Origin: Herbiconiux solani NBRC 106740
GTDB lineage: Bacteria > Actinomycetota > Actinomycetes > Actinomycetales > Microbacteriaceae
Reading direction: 5' to 3'
Length of the DNA: 64,000 nt
NCBI RefSeq assembly: GCF_001571005.1
Contig: NZ_BCST01000003.1
Span: 1 to 64,000 of the forward strand
The notes under the pieces were generated by a model. It was not told the origin of the DNA, searched no databases, and was given only the letters and a program-made list of their open reading frames with translations. This document shows, one piece after another, positions 16,035 through 25,209 of the stretch (position 1 is its first letter; each line of letters starts with the position of its first letter). Position numbers and translations under genes: made by a program.

Positions 16035-16463
16035 TCAGGCAGACGATCGAGCGGTCTGACACTCGGGGCACAGGCCCCAGAAGGTCACCTCGGCCGTCGA
16101 GATCTCGAAGCCGCCGGTCGACGAGGGTGCCAGGCACGGCGCTTCACCGTGCACGCAGTCGACGTCGGCCACCGCGCCGCACCGCGTGCAGACCACGTGG
16201 TGGTGGTTGTCGCCGATCCGCCGTTCGTAGCGGGCGGGAGACCCCGCGGGCTCGATCCGGCGGAGGATCCCGGCATCCGTCAGCGCGTTCAGCACCGCGT
16301 AGGTGGCCTGGAGCGAGAAGCCCGGGAACTCCTCGCGCACCCGGCGGTGCACCTCGTCGGTGTCGGAGTGCGGATGCTCGTCGAGCGCCCGCAGAGCGGC
16401 GAGCCGCTGGCCCGTCACGCGCAGACCGGCATCCCGGAGGCGCGCGTTCAGCTCGATCGTCAT
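16035..16463 (-). CDS. furA: Fur-family peroxide/metal regulator (FurA type)
   Basis: 142 residues. The winged helix (LRVTGQRLAALRALDEHPHS, SLQATYAVLNALTDAG) is followed by the metal-rich dimer domain with HHHVVCTRCGAVADVDC and a second pair in CPECQ, the structural-zinc cysteines. FurA proteins beside catalase genes repress them until peroxide oxidises the metal site. There is no Shine-Dalgarno; a -10-like TACGGT ends 6 nt before the ATG, fitting a leaderless transcript, as is known for mycobacterial furA. The open frame extends upstream through the operator, but that part is not protein-like. Confidence 0.92.
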   Translation of the reverse strand: MTIELNARLRDAGLRVTGQRLAALRALDEHPHSDTDEVHRRVREEFPGFSLQATYAVLNALTDAGILRRIEPAGSPARYERRIGDNHHHVVCTRCGAVADVDCVHGEAPCLAPSSTGGFEISTAEVTFWGLCPECQTARSSA

Positions 16464-16473
16464 GAAACGACCG

Positions 16474-16510
16474 TAGCCGGTAATCATGAACAGTTCATGA
16501 TTACCGGCTA
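16474..16510 (-). promoter_or_regulatory. Perfect 37-nt palindrome, FurA operator
   Basis: The arm TAGCCGGTAATCATGAA (16474-16490) is repeated exactly in inverse orientation (16494-16510) around a CAG centre. It lies 10 nt upstream of the furA ATG and covers the -10 region, so a bound dimer or pair of dimers would block furA-katA transcription. The core AATCATGAAnnnTTCATGATT is A+T-rich, like Fur-type boxes. In RNA it could also fold as a terminator for the nuclease gene upstream (stop 16555). Confidence 0.8.
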
Positions 16511-16554
16511 CGTCGCGCGTGTCGTGCGCTACCCGTGTGGGTGAACGGCCGGGG

Positions 16555-19500
16555 TCAGCCGCAGGAGCGCAGGCTCGCCACCTCGGGCGACAGCGTCTCC
16601 GCGCCGCCGAGGAGGGTGACCTCCGTCGCACCCAGGCCGACGATCTGGTCGATCGTGGCCTGCGGGACGCAGGTGCCCGGGACCGTGAACAGCGGCGCAC
16701 CCAGTCGGGCGGCGAGCGCCGAACCGGCCAGAGCATCCGGGAACGTGAGGCCCGTGGCGAGCAGCACGTCGTCGGAGGCGGTGAAGAAGTGCGCGTTGAT
16801 CAGTCGCGACGTGTCGTACCGGTCGGTACCGCCCAGTCGCGTGGTCGTGGCGATCGTCTGCGCGTCGGCGAGGATGCCCGGGGTGACCGAGGCCTCTCCA
16901 CCGACGATGACGATCTCCTTGACGTTCAGATCCTTCAGCGCCTGGCTCGTGGCGGCGTCGAGGTTCGACGCGGTGCCGTCCACCAGGATGACCGGGCCGT
17001 CGGCCCCGATGCCCGCACCGGCGGAGAGGGCGTCGGCGAAGTTCGCCCCGGCCGCCAGCACTGCCGTGTCGGCACCGGCCGTGAACACCGTCGAGGCGAC
17101 CTTGCGGGACGTCTCGTACCGGTCGGCACCCTGGATGCGGGTGACGGTCGCGGTCGCAGCCAGCGTGGTCTCCACTCCGGCCGACACGGTCCCGGTGCCG
17201 CCGACGATCACGATGTTCGTCGGGTTGAGGCGCTTGAGCTCCTCCTGCACCGCAGCCGGCAGCTCGCCGCCCTGCGTCAGCAGGATCGGAGCGTCGGCCT
17301 TCGCCGCGGCAGGCGTGGCCGACAGCGCGTCGGGGAACACCTCGCCGGAGACGATGTAGACGGTGCTCGACCCGTCGGGCCAGCCCTTCTGCGAGGTCTC
17401 GACCGAGCTGGAGTAGCGGTCCTCACCCGACACGCGGTCGGTCGGGATGATCGGCAGCGTCTCGTCGACGGTCACCGCGACGCGGACGACCGTGCCGCTC
17501 GGCTTCGCCGTGAGCACCAGCACGCTCGACGCGGGGGCGTCGGCCGGGACCTTCAGCGACACCGTCGCCGCGCCGTTCGTGACCGCGACCGGAGCGAAGG
17601 TCGCCGTCGATCCCGTCCACGAGACCTCGAGCGAGGTGTTCTTCGGGCTGCCCAGCGAGGTGAGGTCGAGCTTCGCGACGTCGAACGTGACCGTCGAGCC
17701 CGGCGCCACCGCGGCGGTCGGCGCGTTCTTGACCTCGGCCGACCGGCGGGCGAAGTCCGGGGTGAGGCCCGGGTTCGTCTGCAGGTACGCGATCCACGCG
17801 TCCCGGTCGATCAGACCGGAGTCACGCAGATTCGTGCCCTTGGCCAGCTCGCGGAAGTTGTCTCCGCCCGAGGTCAGGAAGTTGAACGTCCCGATCCGGT
17901 AGCTGGCGGCCGGGTCGATCGGCTGACCGTCGATCCAGATGCCGGTGACGTGGTTACCCTGCGTGGCGGCCGAGTCGTAGGTGTACTCGACGTTCTCGGA
18001 CAGGCCGAGCTTCAGGAATGCCCGCGACGGCACGGTGCCGTCGAGGTTCGTCTGCCACTGCTGCTCGAGCACCGTCTTGAACTGGGCGCCCGTGAGGCTC
18101 GTCGTCCACAGGTTGTTGGCGAACGGGAGCACCGCGTTGGCCTCGGCGTAGGTGACCGTGCCGTCCGGCGCGTAGGTCAGCTCGGCGCGGAGACCGCCCG
18201 GGTTGACCACACCGATCTGGGCGCCGCCGCGGTCGGCCGGGCTCAGCGAGGTCACGAGCGAGTCGGCGACCAGGTTGCCGAGCGTCGACTCCGAACCCCG
18301 GTCGTCGCGGGTGCCGCCGACGTAGACGTCGTTCGAGTAGCTGCCGCCGGTGAAGGCGGTCGTGATGTCGGCCTTGACGGAGCCGACCGGCTGGCGGCCG
18401 ATCACGTCGGCGGCGGCGATCGCCGCATCCGTGATCCGCTTGACCTCGGCCACGCGGGGGTAGGTCGACACGAGGGTCGCGTCGGCCGTCGTCACGCGGG
18501 GCACGTTGCGGGCCGTGTAGCTCTCGACCTCGCCGGTGGCGGCGTCGACGGTGAGCTTCACGTTGCCGATGTTCTCGCCGTACGAGCCGGTCTGCAGAAC
18601 GGGGCGGGTCTTGCCGGCCTCACCGGGGATCGGTGCGTCCCACGCGTACTGCTTGTGGGTGTGGCCGGTGAAGATCGCGTCGACGGATGCGGCGGTCTTC
18701 GTCACGATGTCGGCGAACGCACCGCCGGCGGCGATCTCCTGGTCGAGCGTCACACCGTCGGGGGTGCCGAAGCCGGCGCCCTCGTGGTAGCTGGCGATCA
18801 GCACGTCGGCCTCGCCGTTGGACTCGTCACCGTCGGAGAGCTGTGCCGCCACGCGGTTGACCGCGGCGACCGGGTCGCCGAAGTCGAGACCGGCGATCCC
18901 CGAGGGGGTCACGAGCGTCGGGGTCTCCTGGGTGACGGCGCCGATGACGCCGATCCGCACACCGTCGACGACCTGGATCGAGTACTCGTCCAGGGCCGGG
19001 GTGGTCGTGCCCTTGAGGTAGACGTTCGCGCCGAGGTAGTCCCACTTCGCGTTGCGCGCCGTGTCCGGCCCGATGATGCGGTCGGTCAGGTCGGAGTAGC
19101 CCTGGTCGAACTCGTGGTTGCCCACGGCGCTCGCCTTGAGGTCGAGCGCGTTCAGCACGTCGATCGTGGGCTGGTCCTTCGCCGAGGAGGAGGCGAAGAG
19201 CGAGGCCCCGAGGTTGTCACCGACCGAGAGGAACAGCGAGTTCTCCTCGCCGCCCTCCGCACGGATCTGCTCGATGGTGCCGGCGAACTTCACCGTGTTG
19301 GAGTCGATGCGACCGTGGAAGTCGTTGATGTCGATCAGGTTGAGGTCGACGGTCGACGGGGCCGCGGCGATGTCGTAGCCGACGATCACCGGGTCGTGGT
19401 CGCTCGAGCGGTAGAACGACTCGTCGTAGAAGTTCGTCGCGTTGTAGTTGAAGCGGCTGTACTCCTTCGCGATCGACTGGCCCGAGTTGATGTTCCAGAT

Positions 19501-21897
19501 GTCGACGCCGGCGATCTTCGCCTCGGCCGAGGGCGACGCGAAGATGTGGTCGAGCGATCCGCTCGTCCCGGAGAACGAGTAGCTGTACTTGCCGGTCTTC
19601 GAGCCCTGGTCGACGTAGCCCGCGTCGGTGATGACGACGGCCGGGTCTTCCTTCGTGTAGGCGTTGAAGTCGCCGATCAGGAAGACGTCGCTCGTGCCGA
19701 GCTGCGTCTGCAGCGAGCTCGAGAACGTCACCAGCGCCTTGGCCTGCGCCACACGCGAGGCGTTCGAGGCGCCCTGGCCGTCGCCGGTGTCGGCGTCGGC
19801 CCCGGTTCCGGAGCCCTTCGACTTGAAGTGGTTGACGATCGCGATGAACGAGGATCCGTCGGTCGAGCCGGCGGCCTTGAACTGCTGCGCGAGCGGCTGG
19901 CGGGCGTTCGAGAACGCCGGGTCGATCAGCACGTGCGAGGAGCCGACCGGCTCCACGGCGGCCTTCTTGTAGATGAAGGCGGTGCGGATGACGTCCTGGC
20001 TCGACAGCGGCGGCAGCTGGTCGGCGGCGGGCGAGGGCACGAAGGCCCAGACGTCGCTGCCGGCCGCGGCGTTCAGCGCGGTCACGAGGGTGCTGAGGGC
20101 GCTGTCGCGGTCCTTGCCGAACTTGGCCGAGTTCTCGATCTCCTCGAGCGAGACGACCTCGGCGCCGAGCCCGTTGATGGCGGCGACGATCTTGGCCTGC
20201 TGGCGCGCGAGGTTCGCGGCGTTCGCGGCACCGCGGGCGTCGCATCCGGTGTTCACCGTGACGTTGTTGCCCGCGCGGTCGGTGTAGAACGAGCAGCCGG
20301 TGAGCTGGTCACCGGTGGTGGTGAAGTAGTTCAGCACGTTGAAGCCGGCGAGCTGGATGTCTCCGCCCACCTCGGCCGGAGCCGCATCCTGCACGTCGCT
20401 GAAGGTCGCCGGGGCGGTGCCGCCGACCGTGTAGGGCTGGGTCGGCTGGAACTTCCAGGCGCTGTTGCGGTAGTCGAGGATCACCGGGTTCGGGATCGTC
20501 GCGGCGGAGCCGACGGTGATGTCGGGGTTCTCCGTCAGGTACGGCAGCGGGATGTCCTTGTTCGCCGTGGCGCCGAGGAAGTTGATGCTCGCACCGTCGT
20601 CGAGCGTGACGGCCTTGGCCGCGTTCGCGGCGACGGCAGCGGTGTACTCGGCGGTACCGGGGCGGGCGATCTCGGTCGGGGTCAGCAGCGGCGAGTCCCC
20701 GGCGGCGAGGCCGATCTCGGCGTACTGGTTCGTCGAGTAGGTGTTGGTGACCGTGTAGGCGCCCTGGGGAGCGACGAGCATGCTCTCGACGGTCTCGCGG
20801 GCGGCGTCACCGAGCGGCAGCGTGATCGGCAGCGGGGTGACGGGGAGCGCGGCCGTGTCGAGCTTTTCTAGGCCCGCGGCCGAGGTGACGTTGAACTCGG
20901 TCAGGCCCTGGAACTCGCTGATCGTGCCGGTGACGCGCACCAGGTCGCCGATCGCGACGGATCCCGCGGTGCTCGCCGAGTAGACGAAGATCGCGTCCGA
21001 GGCGGTGCGGCCGTCGACGGTTCCGCCGCCGGTGCCCTGCGTCTGGATCGTGTAGCCGTTGAAGCCGCCGGTCGCGTAGACCGCGGTGACGACACCGGTG
21101 GTCTGCACGGTGGGCGCCGCGGTCGTGGCGTAGGGCGAGGAGTCGCCGGTGCCCTGCAGCTCGGCGATGGTGTGCACCTCGGCCGCCGGAGGATCGGTCG
21201 GGTCGGTCGGATCGGTCGGGCCGGTCTCGCCGGTGCCCGACTGCGGGGTGACGGTGGTGGTGGTGCTGAAGTCGGCCGAGTTGCTGTCCGTGTCGCCGAA
21301 GCTCGTGCGCACGAGGGAGTTCGGAACGCCGTTGGCGCCCTCGACCGGCTCGACGGCGGTCTCGAAGGTGTTGGAGGTGCCGTAGCCGACCAGGTCGACG
21401 ATGTCGGCGGCGCCGGCGGCGTTGCCGACCGGCGGCGTCAGGGCCGTCGTCGTGTCGGCGAGGAAGACCGTTCCGGTGGTGCCGGAGGGGTTCAGCTTCG
21501 AGCCCAGGTCGATGTCCGGGGTCGGCAGAGCGGCGCCCGCGGCGGTCGCGCCGCCGTTGCCGTCGATCTGGATCAGGTAGTAGTCGCCCGCTCCGATGGA
21601 GCCGGAGAGCGCTCCGACGCCGTTGGCCGCGCCGGTTCCGCCCGAGGAGCGGTACTGCAGCGACCAGCCGTCGAGCGAGACGCTGGCAGAACCGGGGTTG
21701 TACAGCTCCACGAACTTCTTGTTGAAGAAGGCGTTGGCGCTGCCCCCCTTCGTGTACACCTCGTTGATCACGACGCCGGTTCCGTCGACGCTGGCGGATG
21801 CGGATGCGGCGACGCCGACGATGGGTGCTGCGAAGAGCGCCCCTCCGACGACCGTCGCGAGAATCGCTTTCAGCGACCTCGTGGCTTTTTGGGACAT
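16555..21897 (-). CDS. Secreted nuclease/5'-nucleotidase with CWB2 wall repeats
   Basis: 1780 residues, exported. In order: a signal peptide (ILATVVGGALFAAPIVGVAA then ASASA); a lamin-tail-like domain (about 35-165, VVINEVYTKGG, FVELYNPGSASVSLDGWSL); an ExeM/NucH endonuclease-phosphatase domain (about 230-845, with VSLEEIENS, IVNHFKSKGSG, LIGDFNAYTKED, SDHDPVIVG); a calcineurin-like 5'-nucleotidase (about 846-1400, INDFHGRID, SVGDNLG, GNHEFDQGY, TGHTHKQYAWD); and three CWB2 repeats (about 1487-1780; RVSGEDRY, RIQGADRY, RLGGTDRY). It would degrade extracellular DNA and dephosphorylate the nucleotides while held in the wall, a phosphate or nucleoside scavenger. AGGAGTG precedes the ATG. Confidence 0.92.
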   Translation of the reverse strand: MSQKATRSLKAILATVVGGALFAAPIVGVAASASASVDGTGVVINEVYTKGGSANAFFNKKFVELYNPGSASVSLDGWSLQYRSSGGTGAANGVGALSGSIGAGDYYLIQIDGNGGATAAGAALPTPDIDLGSKLNPSGTTGTVFLADTTTALTPPVGNAAGAADIVDLVGYGTSNTFETAVEPVEGANGVPNSLVRTSFGDTDSNSADFSTTTTVTPQSGTGETGPTDPTDPTDPPAAEVHTIAELQGTGDSSPYATTAAPTVQTTGVVTAVYATGGFNGYTIQTQGTGGGTVDGRTASDAIFVYSASTAGSVAIGDLVRVTGTISEFQGLTEFNVTSAAGLEKLDTAALPVTPLPITLPLGDAARETVESMLVAPQGAYTVTNTYSTNQYAEIGLAAGDSPLLTPTEIARPGTAEYTAAVAANAAKAVTLDDGASINFLGATANKDIPLPYLTENPDITVGSAATIPNPVILDYRNSAWKFQPTQPYTVGGTAPATFSDVQDAAPAEVGGDIQLAGFNVLNYFTTTGDQLTGCSFYTDRAGNNVTVNTGCDARGAANAANLARQQAKIVAAINGLGAEVVSLEEIENSAKFGKDRDSALSTLVTALNAAAGSDVWAFVPSPAADQLPPLSSQDVIRTAFIYKKAAVEPVGSSHVLIDPAFSNARQPLAQQFKAAGSTDGSSFIAIVNHFKSKGSGTGADADTGDGQGASNASRVAQAKALVTFSSSLQTQLGTSDVFLIGDFNAYTKEDPAVVITDAGYVDQGSKTGKYSYSFSGTSGSLDHIFASPSAEAKIAGVDIWNINSGQSIAKEYSRFNYNATNFYDESFYRSSDHDPVIVGYDIAAAPSTVDLNLIDINDFHGRIDSNTVKFAGTIEQIRAEGGEENSLFLSVGDNLGASLFASSSAKDQPTIDVLNALDLKASAVGNHEFDQGYSDLTDRIIGPDTARNAKWDYLGANVYLKGTTTPALDEYSIQVVDGVRIGVIGAVTQETPTLVTPSGIAGLDFGDPVAAVNRVAAQLSDGDESNGEADVLIASYHEGAGFGTPDGVTLDQEIAAGGAFADIVTKTAASVDAIFTGHTHKQYAWDAPIPGEAGKTRPVLQTGSYGENIGNVKLTVDAATGEVESYTARNVPRVTTADATLVSTYPRVAEVKRITDAAIAAADVIGRQPVGSVKADITTAFTGGSYSNDVYVGGTRDDRGSESTLGNLVADSLVTSLSPADRGGAQIGVVNPGGLRAELTYAPDGTVTYAEANAVLPFANNLWTTSLTGAQFKTVLEQQWQTNLDGTVPSRAFLKLGLSENVEYTYDSAATQGNHVTGIWIDGQPIDPAASYRIGTFNFLTSGGDNFRELAKGTNLRDSGLIDRDAWIAYLQTNPGLTPDFARRSAEVKNAPTAAVAPGSTVTFDVAKLDLTSLGSPKNTSLEVSWTGSTATFAPVAVTNGAATVSLKVPADAPASSVLVLTAKPSGTVVRVAVTVDETLPIIPTDRVSGEDRYSSSVETSQKGWPDGSSTVYIVSGEVFPDALSATPAAAKADAPILLTQGGELPAAVQEELKRLNPTNIVIVGGTGTVSAGVETTLAATATVTRIQGADRYETSRKVASTVFTAGADTAVLAAGANFADALSAGAGIGADGPVILVDGTASNLDAATSQALKDLNVKEIVIVGGEASVTPGILADAQTIATTTRLGGTDRYDTSRLINAHFFTASDDVLLATGLTFPDALAGSALAARLGAPLFTVPGTCVPQATIDQIVGLGATEVTLLGGAETLSPEVASLRSCG

Positions 21898-22061
21898 GTC
21901 ACTCCTAGAACGAACGGCACACACGGATTCGGCCATGCTAGGAGGCGAAAGAGAATAAAGAAAGACTGGACATTTCCAGCAGGTTAATTCAGGATAACTG
22001 AATCATTGTCACCCTCTCGGGGGTCAAAACCCTAACGCATCTCCAAGCGGTCGGACAAGCC
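21898..22061 (-). promoter_or_regulatory. Upstream region of the nuclease gene
   Basis: 164 nt, A+T-rich near the gene. Two small inverted repeats are visible: CTGGACATTTCCAG (21966-21979) and ATTCAG-GATAA-CTGAAT (21987-22003). They lie where a promoter operator would be expected. I find no clear pho box and no confident -35/-10 pair. Confidence 0.4.
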
Positions 22062-23810
22062 TCAGGGGGCCGTGTTCGGCCCCGCCGACGCCGTCCCGAA
22101 GGCCGCGTGCGCCACCGTCCCGCCGCTGAAGGGCACGAGACCCAGCCTCAGGGCGGTCACGAGGTACTGGGCGCTCGAGTCGCCGCTCGCCGGGATGAAG
22201 GTCGTCCCGGAGGGGGCGCCCGGCTGGTCCGGCTGCACGTTCACCGCGAGCGAGAGCACCTGCGGCAGGCGGTTGACGATCGTCCCGACCGCCGTCACGA
22301 TCGGCGTCACCAGACCGGTGAGGGACGCCCCGAGGGTCGTGACCAGCCCGAGCACGGTCGTGGTGACCGCGTTGCCGAGCGGAGCCACGAGTCCCGTCGC
22401 GAGCCCGAGGATCGCGGTGGTCAACGAGGCCACCGTGTTGCCCACTCCGAGGATGCCGAGCAGGGTGCCGAGGAGGGTCCCGCTGACGAACTGGGGCGGG
22501 TCGACCGTGAAGGTCGCCGTACCGTCGACCAGCCCGCCGAGCGTCGAGTTGAGGTGCAGCCCGGTCGACACCAGCTGGATCCCCGCCACGTTGAGCCCCA
22601 CCGCGAGGTTGACCGACACGGTCGCGGCCCGGATGGCATTCGTGATCGTCGTCGTCACCTGCGTCACGAAGGCGTCCAGCAGGGCGCCGACACGCGTGAT
22701 GATCGGGTTGAGCACCGTGGAGTTCAGCACCAGCTGGGTGTTCGGCGGCAGGTCGTTCAGGCCGCCCGCACCGCCGAGGATGGCGGCGAGGTCGGCGTCG
22801 ATCTTCCCGGTCGCGAGATCTACCGAGACGGTCCCGTCCGGGCTCGTCAGCTTCTGGGTCAGCAGGCTCGACACGGTCGTGGCGAGGTTGAGGTTCGACA
22901 CCGTGACGTTGCCGGTGAGGTTGCCCACCGTCAGGCCGGGCACGAGCAGGTTGAGCTGCGCCCGGATGCGGTTCGAGAGCACGCCGTTCGACCCGGTCAG
23001 GCCGTCGAAGGCAGACTGGATGGCGGGCAGGCCCGCCGAGACGCCGCTCACGAGGTTGCCGACCAGCGGGCTGCTCAGCTGCACACCGAGGCCGGCGATC
23101 CCGTAGTCCCGGGTGACCCCGGTGACCGAGCCGTCACCCCAGAGCGAGGAGCGCAGCGCCGCGCACCAGTCCAGCGACGAGCTGGCGCCGACCGCACCCA
23201 CCTGGGCCTGCGCATCCGCGATGCCCGTCACCGGGCCGAGCAGCGAGGTCAGTGAGACGGTCGCCGGCTGCGGCAGCTGGTCGTCCGGCGTCGACGCCGA
23301 GACCAGCACCCCGCCCGAGTCGTCGACCAGGCCCGAGGCGCCGGTCGAGTCGCCGTGACCGGACACCTGGGCGTACTGGTTCACCGCGCCGAGCGAGCCG
23401 ACCGGGAGGCCGACCTGCAGACCGGTGAGGTTGAGCCCCGCGATGCCGCCGAGCAGCGAGATGTCGAGCGGGTTCGCGTAGGTCGCCGTCGGCGGGGTGG
23501 AGCCGAGGTTCTGGGCGTTCGAGGGGTCGACCGTCAGCGCGCCCGCACCGTCGCGGGTCAGCGTCATGCCGCGCAGGGCGGCCACGTTGTCGAGGTTCGT
23601 GCCGAGCAGCGAGCCGCTGAGGAAACGGCCGGATGCGGTGGTCGCGTAGCCCTCGTCGGTGCCGCAGTCGAAGGAGGAGGTGCCGACGGTGTCATGCACC
23701 CACTCGTCGTCGGGCCACGACGCCGTGGTCGCCGCGATCGAGGAGGGCACCAGCGCGACCGTGAGGACGGTCGCGGTCAGGAGGCCGATGGTGGTCGTGA
23801 GTCGTTGCAT
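22062..23810 (-). CDS. Choice-of-anchor G family surface protein, anchorless
   Basis: 582 residues with a signal peptide (LLTATVLTVALVPSSIAA). The mature N-terminus reads ATTASWPDDEWVHDTVGTSS, similar to the start of the TasA-like protein two genes upstream. The long middle (about 130-520) is a Leu/Val/Thr/Gly-rich, repeat-like region (LLTQKLTSPDGTVSVDLATG, ALLDAFVTQVTTTITNAIRA). It matches choice-of-anchor G proteins, which elsewhere end in various sorting tails; this one ends AFGTASAGPNTAP with no LPxTG, helix or basic tail. It starts 1 nt after the LANTG gene stop. Likely a fibre or matrix component, held through partners. Confidence 0.8.
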   Translation of the reverse strand: MQRLTTTIGLLTATVLTVALVPSSIAATTASWPDDEWVHDTVGTSSFDCGTDEGYATTASGRFLSGSLLGTNLDNVAALRGMTLTRDGAGALTVDPSNAQNLGSTPPTATYANPLDISLLGGIAGLNLTGLQVGLPVGSLGAVNQYAQVSGHGDSTGASGLVDDSGGVLVSASTPDDQLPQPATVSLTSLLGPVTGIADAQAQVGAVGASSSLDWCAALRSSLWGDGSVTGVTRDYGIAGLGVQLSSPLVGNLVSGVSAGLPAIQSAFDGLTGSNGVLSNRIRAQLNLLVPGLTVGNLTGNVTVSNLNLATTVSSLLTQKLTSPDGTVSVDLATGKIDADLAAILGGAGGLNDLPPNTQLVLNSTVLNPIITRVGALLDAFVTQVTTTITNAIRAATVSVNLAVGLNVAGIQLVSTGLHLNSTLGGLVDGTATFTVDPPQFVSGTLLGTLLGILGVGNTVASLTTAILGLATGLVAPLGNAVTTTVLGLVTTLGASLTGLVTPIVTAVGTIVNRLPQVLSLAVNVQPDQPGAPSGTTFIPASGDSSAQYLVTALRLGLVPFSGGTVAHAAFGTASAGPNTAP

Positions 23811-23811
23811 C

Positions 23812-24576
23812 TCAGTAGTCCTCGCCGCGTCGGATCGTTCGTCTGTGGAGGCGCCCCGCGACCATCGCGAGGCCGAGGAGCCCCGCCGTGAGGGCGCCGA
23901 AGGCGAGCATCGCCTGCAGCCCGCCGTCCAGACCCGTGTTCGCGAGGTTGCCCTTTCCGGGCGTCACGGGCGTGATCGGGCGGTCGTCGATGGCGGTGGC
24001 GGTGAGCCCCACGCCCATCGAGCCGGTCAGTCCCATCAGGCTGTCGTCGGCCATCGCCGCGGCCGAGTCCTCGACCGCGAGGGTGACGAGCAGGTGCTCG
24101 GGCGACCCCGCCGTCAGGGGCTGCAGGGTGAAGGTGGGGCTCGAGGTCGCGTAGTCGTCGGCCGGTGTGGCCACGGCGATCCGCGCGAAGCCCTCGCGGC
24201 AGGTGGGGGCGGTCTGGGGGTCGGTCCAGGCGACCGAGCAGCGGTCGACGGTCATCGTGATCCCGCGGGGATGCTCGGTGACCGCGCCGTCCTTCCGGAG
24301 CTCCAGGGTCAGGGTGGCGCGGGTCGCGTTCTCGAGCCGGGCGTCGACCTGCCAGTAGGCGGGGTCTCCCGGGCTGATGTCGAGGAATTCGGCAGGGTAG
24401 GGATCGGCCGCCAGCACCAGATGGCCGGGGGCGCCGGTCTCGGGGACGTCGACGAAGGCGGCCGTGGCCGCATCCGCCAGCACGAGCGAGCCGAAGGCCA
24501 GCGCGGCGACGGAGGCGAGGCCGATCAGCGCGGTCACGGCGCGAGAACGCCGCCGGACCGGTTCGGGATGGAGCAT
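23812..24576 (-). CDS. LANTG sortase-anchored secreted protein
   Basis: 254 residues. A signal peptide (ALIGLASVAALAFGSLVLAD) leads into ATAAFVDVPETG, an Ala-Phe-x-Asp junction of the SipW-processed type. The body is a beta-rich domain of about 170 residues with two Cys (DRCSVAWTD, PTCREGF). The C-terminus is a sorting signal: GNLANTGLDGG, a hydrophobic helix (MLAFGALTAGLLGLAMVAG) and RLHRRTIRRGEDY. LAxTG is the motif favoured by class E sortases of high-GC actinobacteria; no sortase gene is in this window. It lies between the SipW peptidase and the anchor-G gene and may be the wall-attached base of a fibre. Confidence 0.82.
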   Translation of the reverse strand: MLHPEPVRRRSRAVTALIGLASVAALAFGSLVLADAATAAFVDVPETGAPGHLVLAADPYPAEFLDISPGDPAYWQVDARLENATRATLTLELRKDGAVTEHPRGITMTVDRCSVAWTDPQTAPTCREGFARIAVATPADDYATSSPTFTLQPLTAGSPEHLLVTLAVEDSAAAMADDSLMGLTGSMGVGLTATAIDDRPITPVTPGKGNLANTGLDGGLQAMLAFGALTAGLLGLAMVAGRLHRRTIRRGEDY

Positions 24577-24602
24577 GTGATTCCCCTGTCGATGGTTCTG
24601 TG

Positions 24603-25160
24603 TCAGTGGCGCGGCCTGGCGCGCCGGTCGCGGCGGGTGGGCCGGTCGTGGCGGGTGGGCCAGAACGCCCAGGCCGCGATGGCGGCGACGGCGACGGTGA
24701 TCCCGACCATCGCGATCGGGCTCTTCAGCCAGGCGACGACGGTGCCGGCGCCCGGGACCGCCACGAGCACCCGGCCGGCTTCGGCGACGACGTACTGCTG
24801 GCGATCGGGCCGTTCGTTGTCGTCGCCCTTGAGGGTCAGCGACCGCTGCTCGGCGACCCCGGCGACCTCGTCGATCGCCACGATCCGGTGGGTGACCGGG
24901 GTGCCACTCAGGGAGCGGGGTACGGTCACCACGTCCCCCACCCGCAGCTCCGAGGCCGGGACGGTCTGGATGACGGCGCCCGTCCCGGTCGGCATCGTGG
25001 GGGCCATCGACCCGGTGACGAAGACGATCACCGAGAGCGAGAAGATCCACGACACCAGGAGCCAGACCACCGCGAGGATGCCGAGCGTTCCCACGGTCGT
25101 CACGGTCGCGTCGCGGAGCGACGGTCGGTGCCGGACGGTCGTGGTCGTGCTCGTGCTCAT
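24603..25160 (-). CDS. sipW: SipW-type signal peptidase I
   Basis: 185 residues with N- and C-terminal membrane helices (TVGTLGILAVVWLLVSWIFS; PIAMVGITVAVAAIAAWAFW). The catalytic Ser is in VTGSMAPTM. The second motif is GTPVTHRIVAI, with His in place of the Lys of ordinary bacterial peptidases: the Ser/His arrangement of ER-type and SipW enzymes, which process TasA-like precursors. It sits between the TasA-like gene (50 nt upstream) and the LANTG gene (26 nt downstream), all in one direction, so its substrates are probably its neighbours. Confidence 0.9.
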   Translation of the reverse strand: MSTSTTTTVRHRPSLRDATVTTVGTLGILAVVWLLVSWIFSLSVIVFVTGSMAPTMPTGTGAVIQTVPASELRVGDVVTVPRSLSGTPVTHRIVAIDEVAGVAEQRSLTLKGDDNERPDRQQYVVAEAGRVLVAVPGAGTVVAWLKSPIAMVGITVAVAAIAAWAFWPTRHDRPTRRDRRARPRH

Positions 25161-25209
25161 CTGCTCCCCCGCGGTGGTCTGGAGATCCGGTCGGTGTCTT
25201 CGGTGCGGG

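Noticed and set aside
16519-20871. A 1450-codon open frame on the plus strand opposite the nuclease gene
   Set aside because: Composition is Arg/Gly/Val/Asp-rich without domains; it is the shadow of a high-GC gene on the other strand, which has full domain structure.
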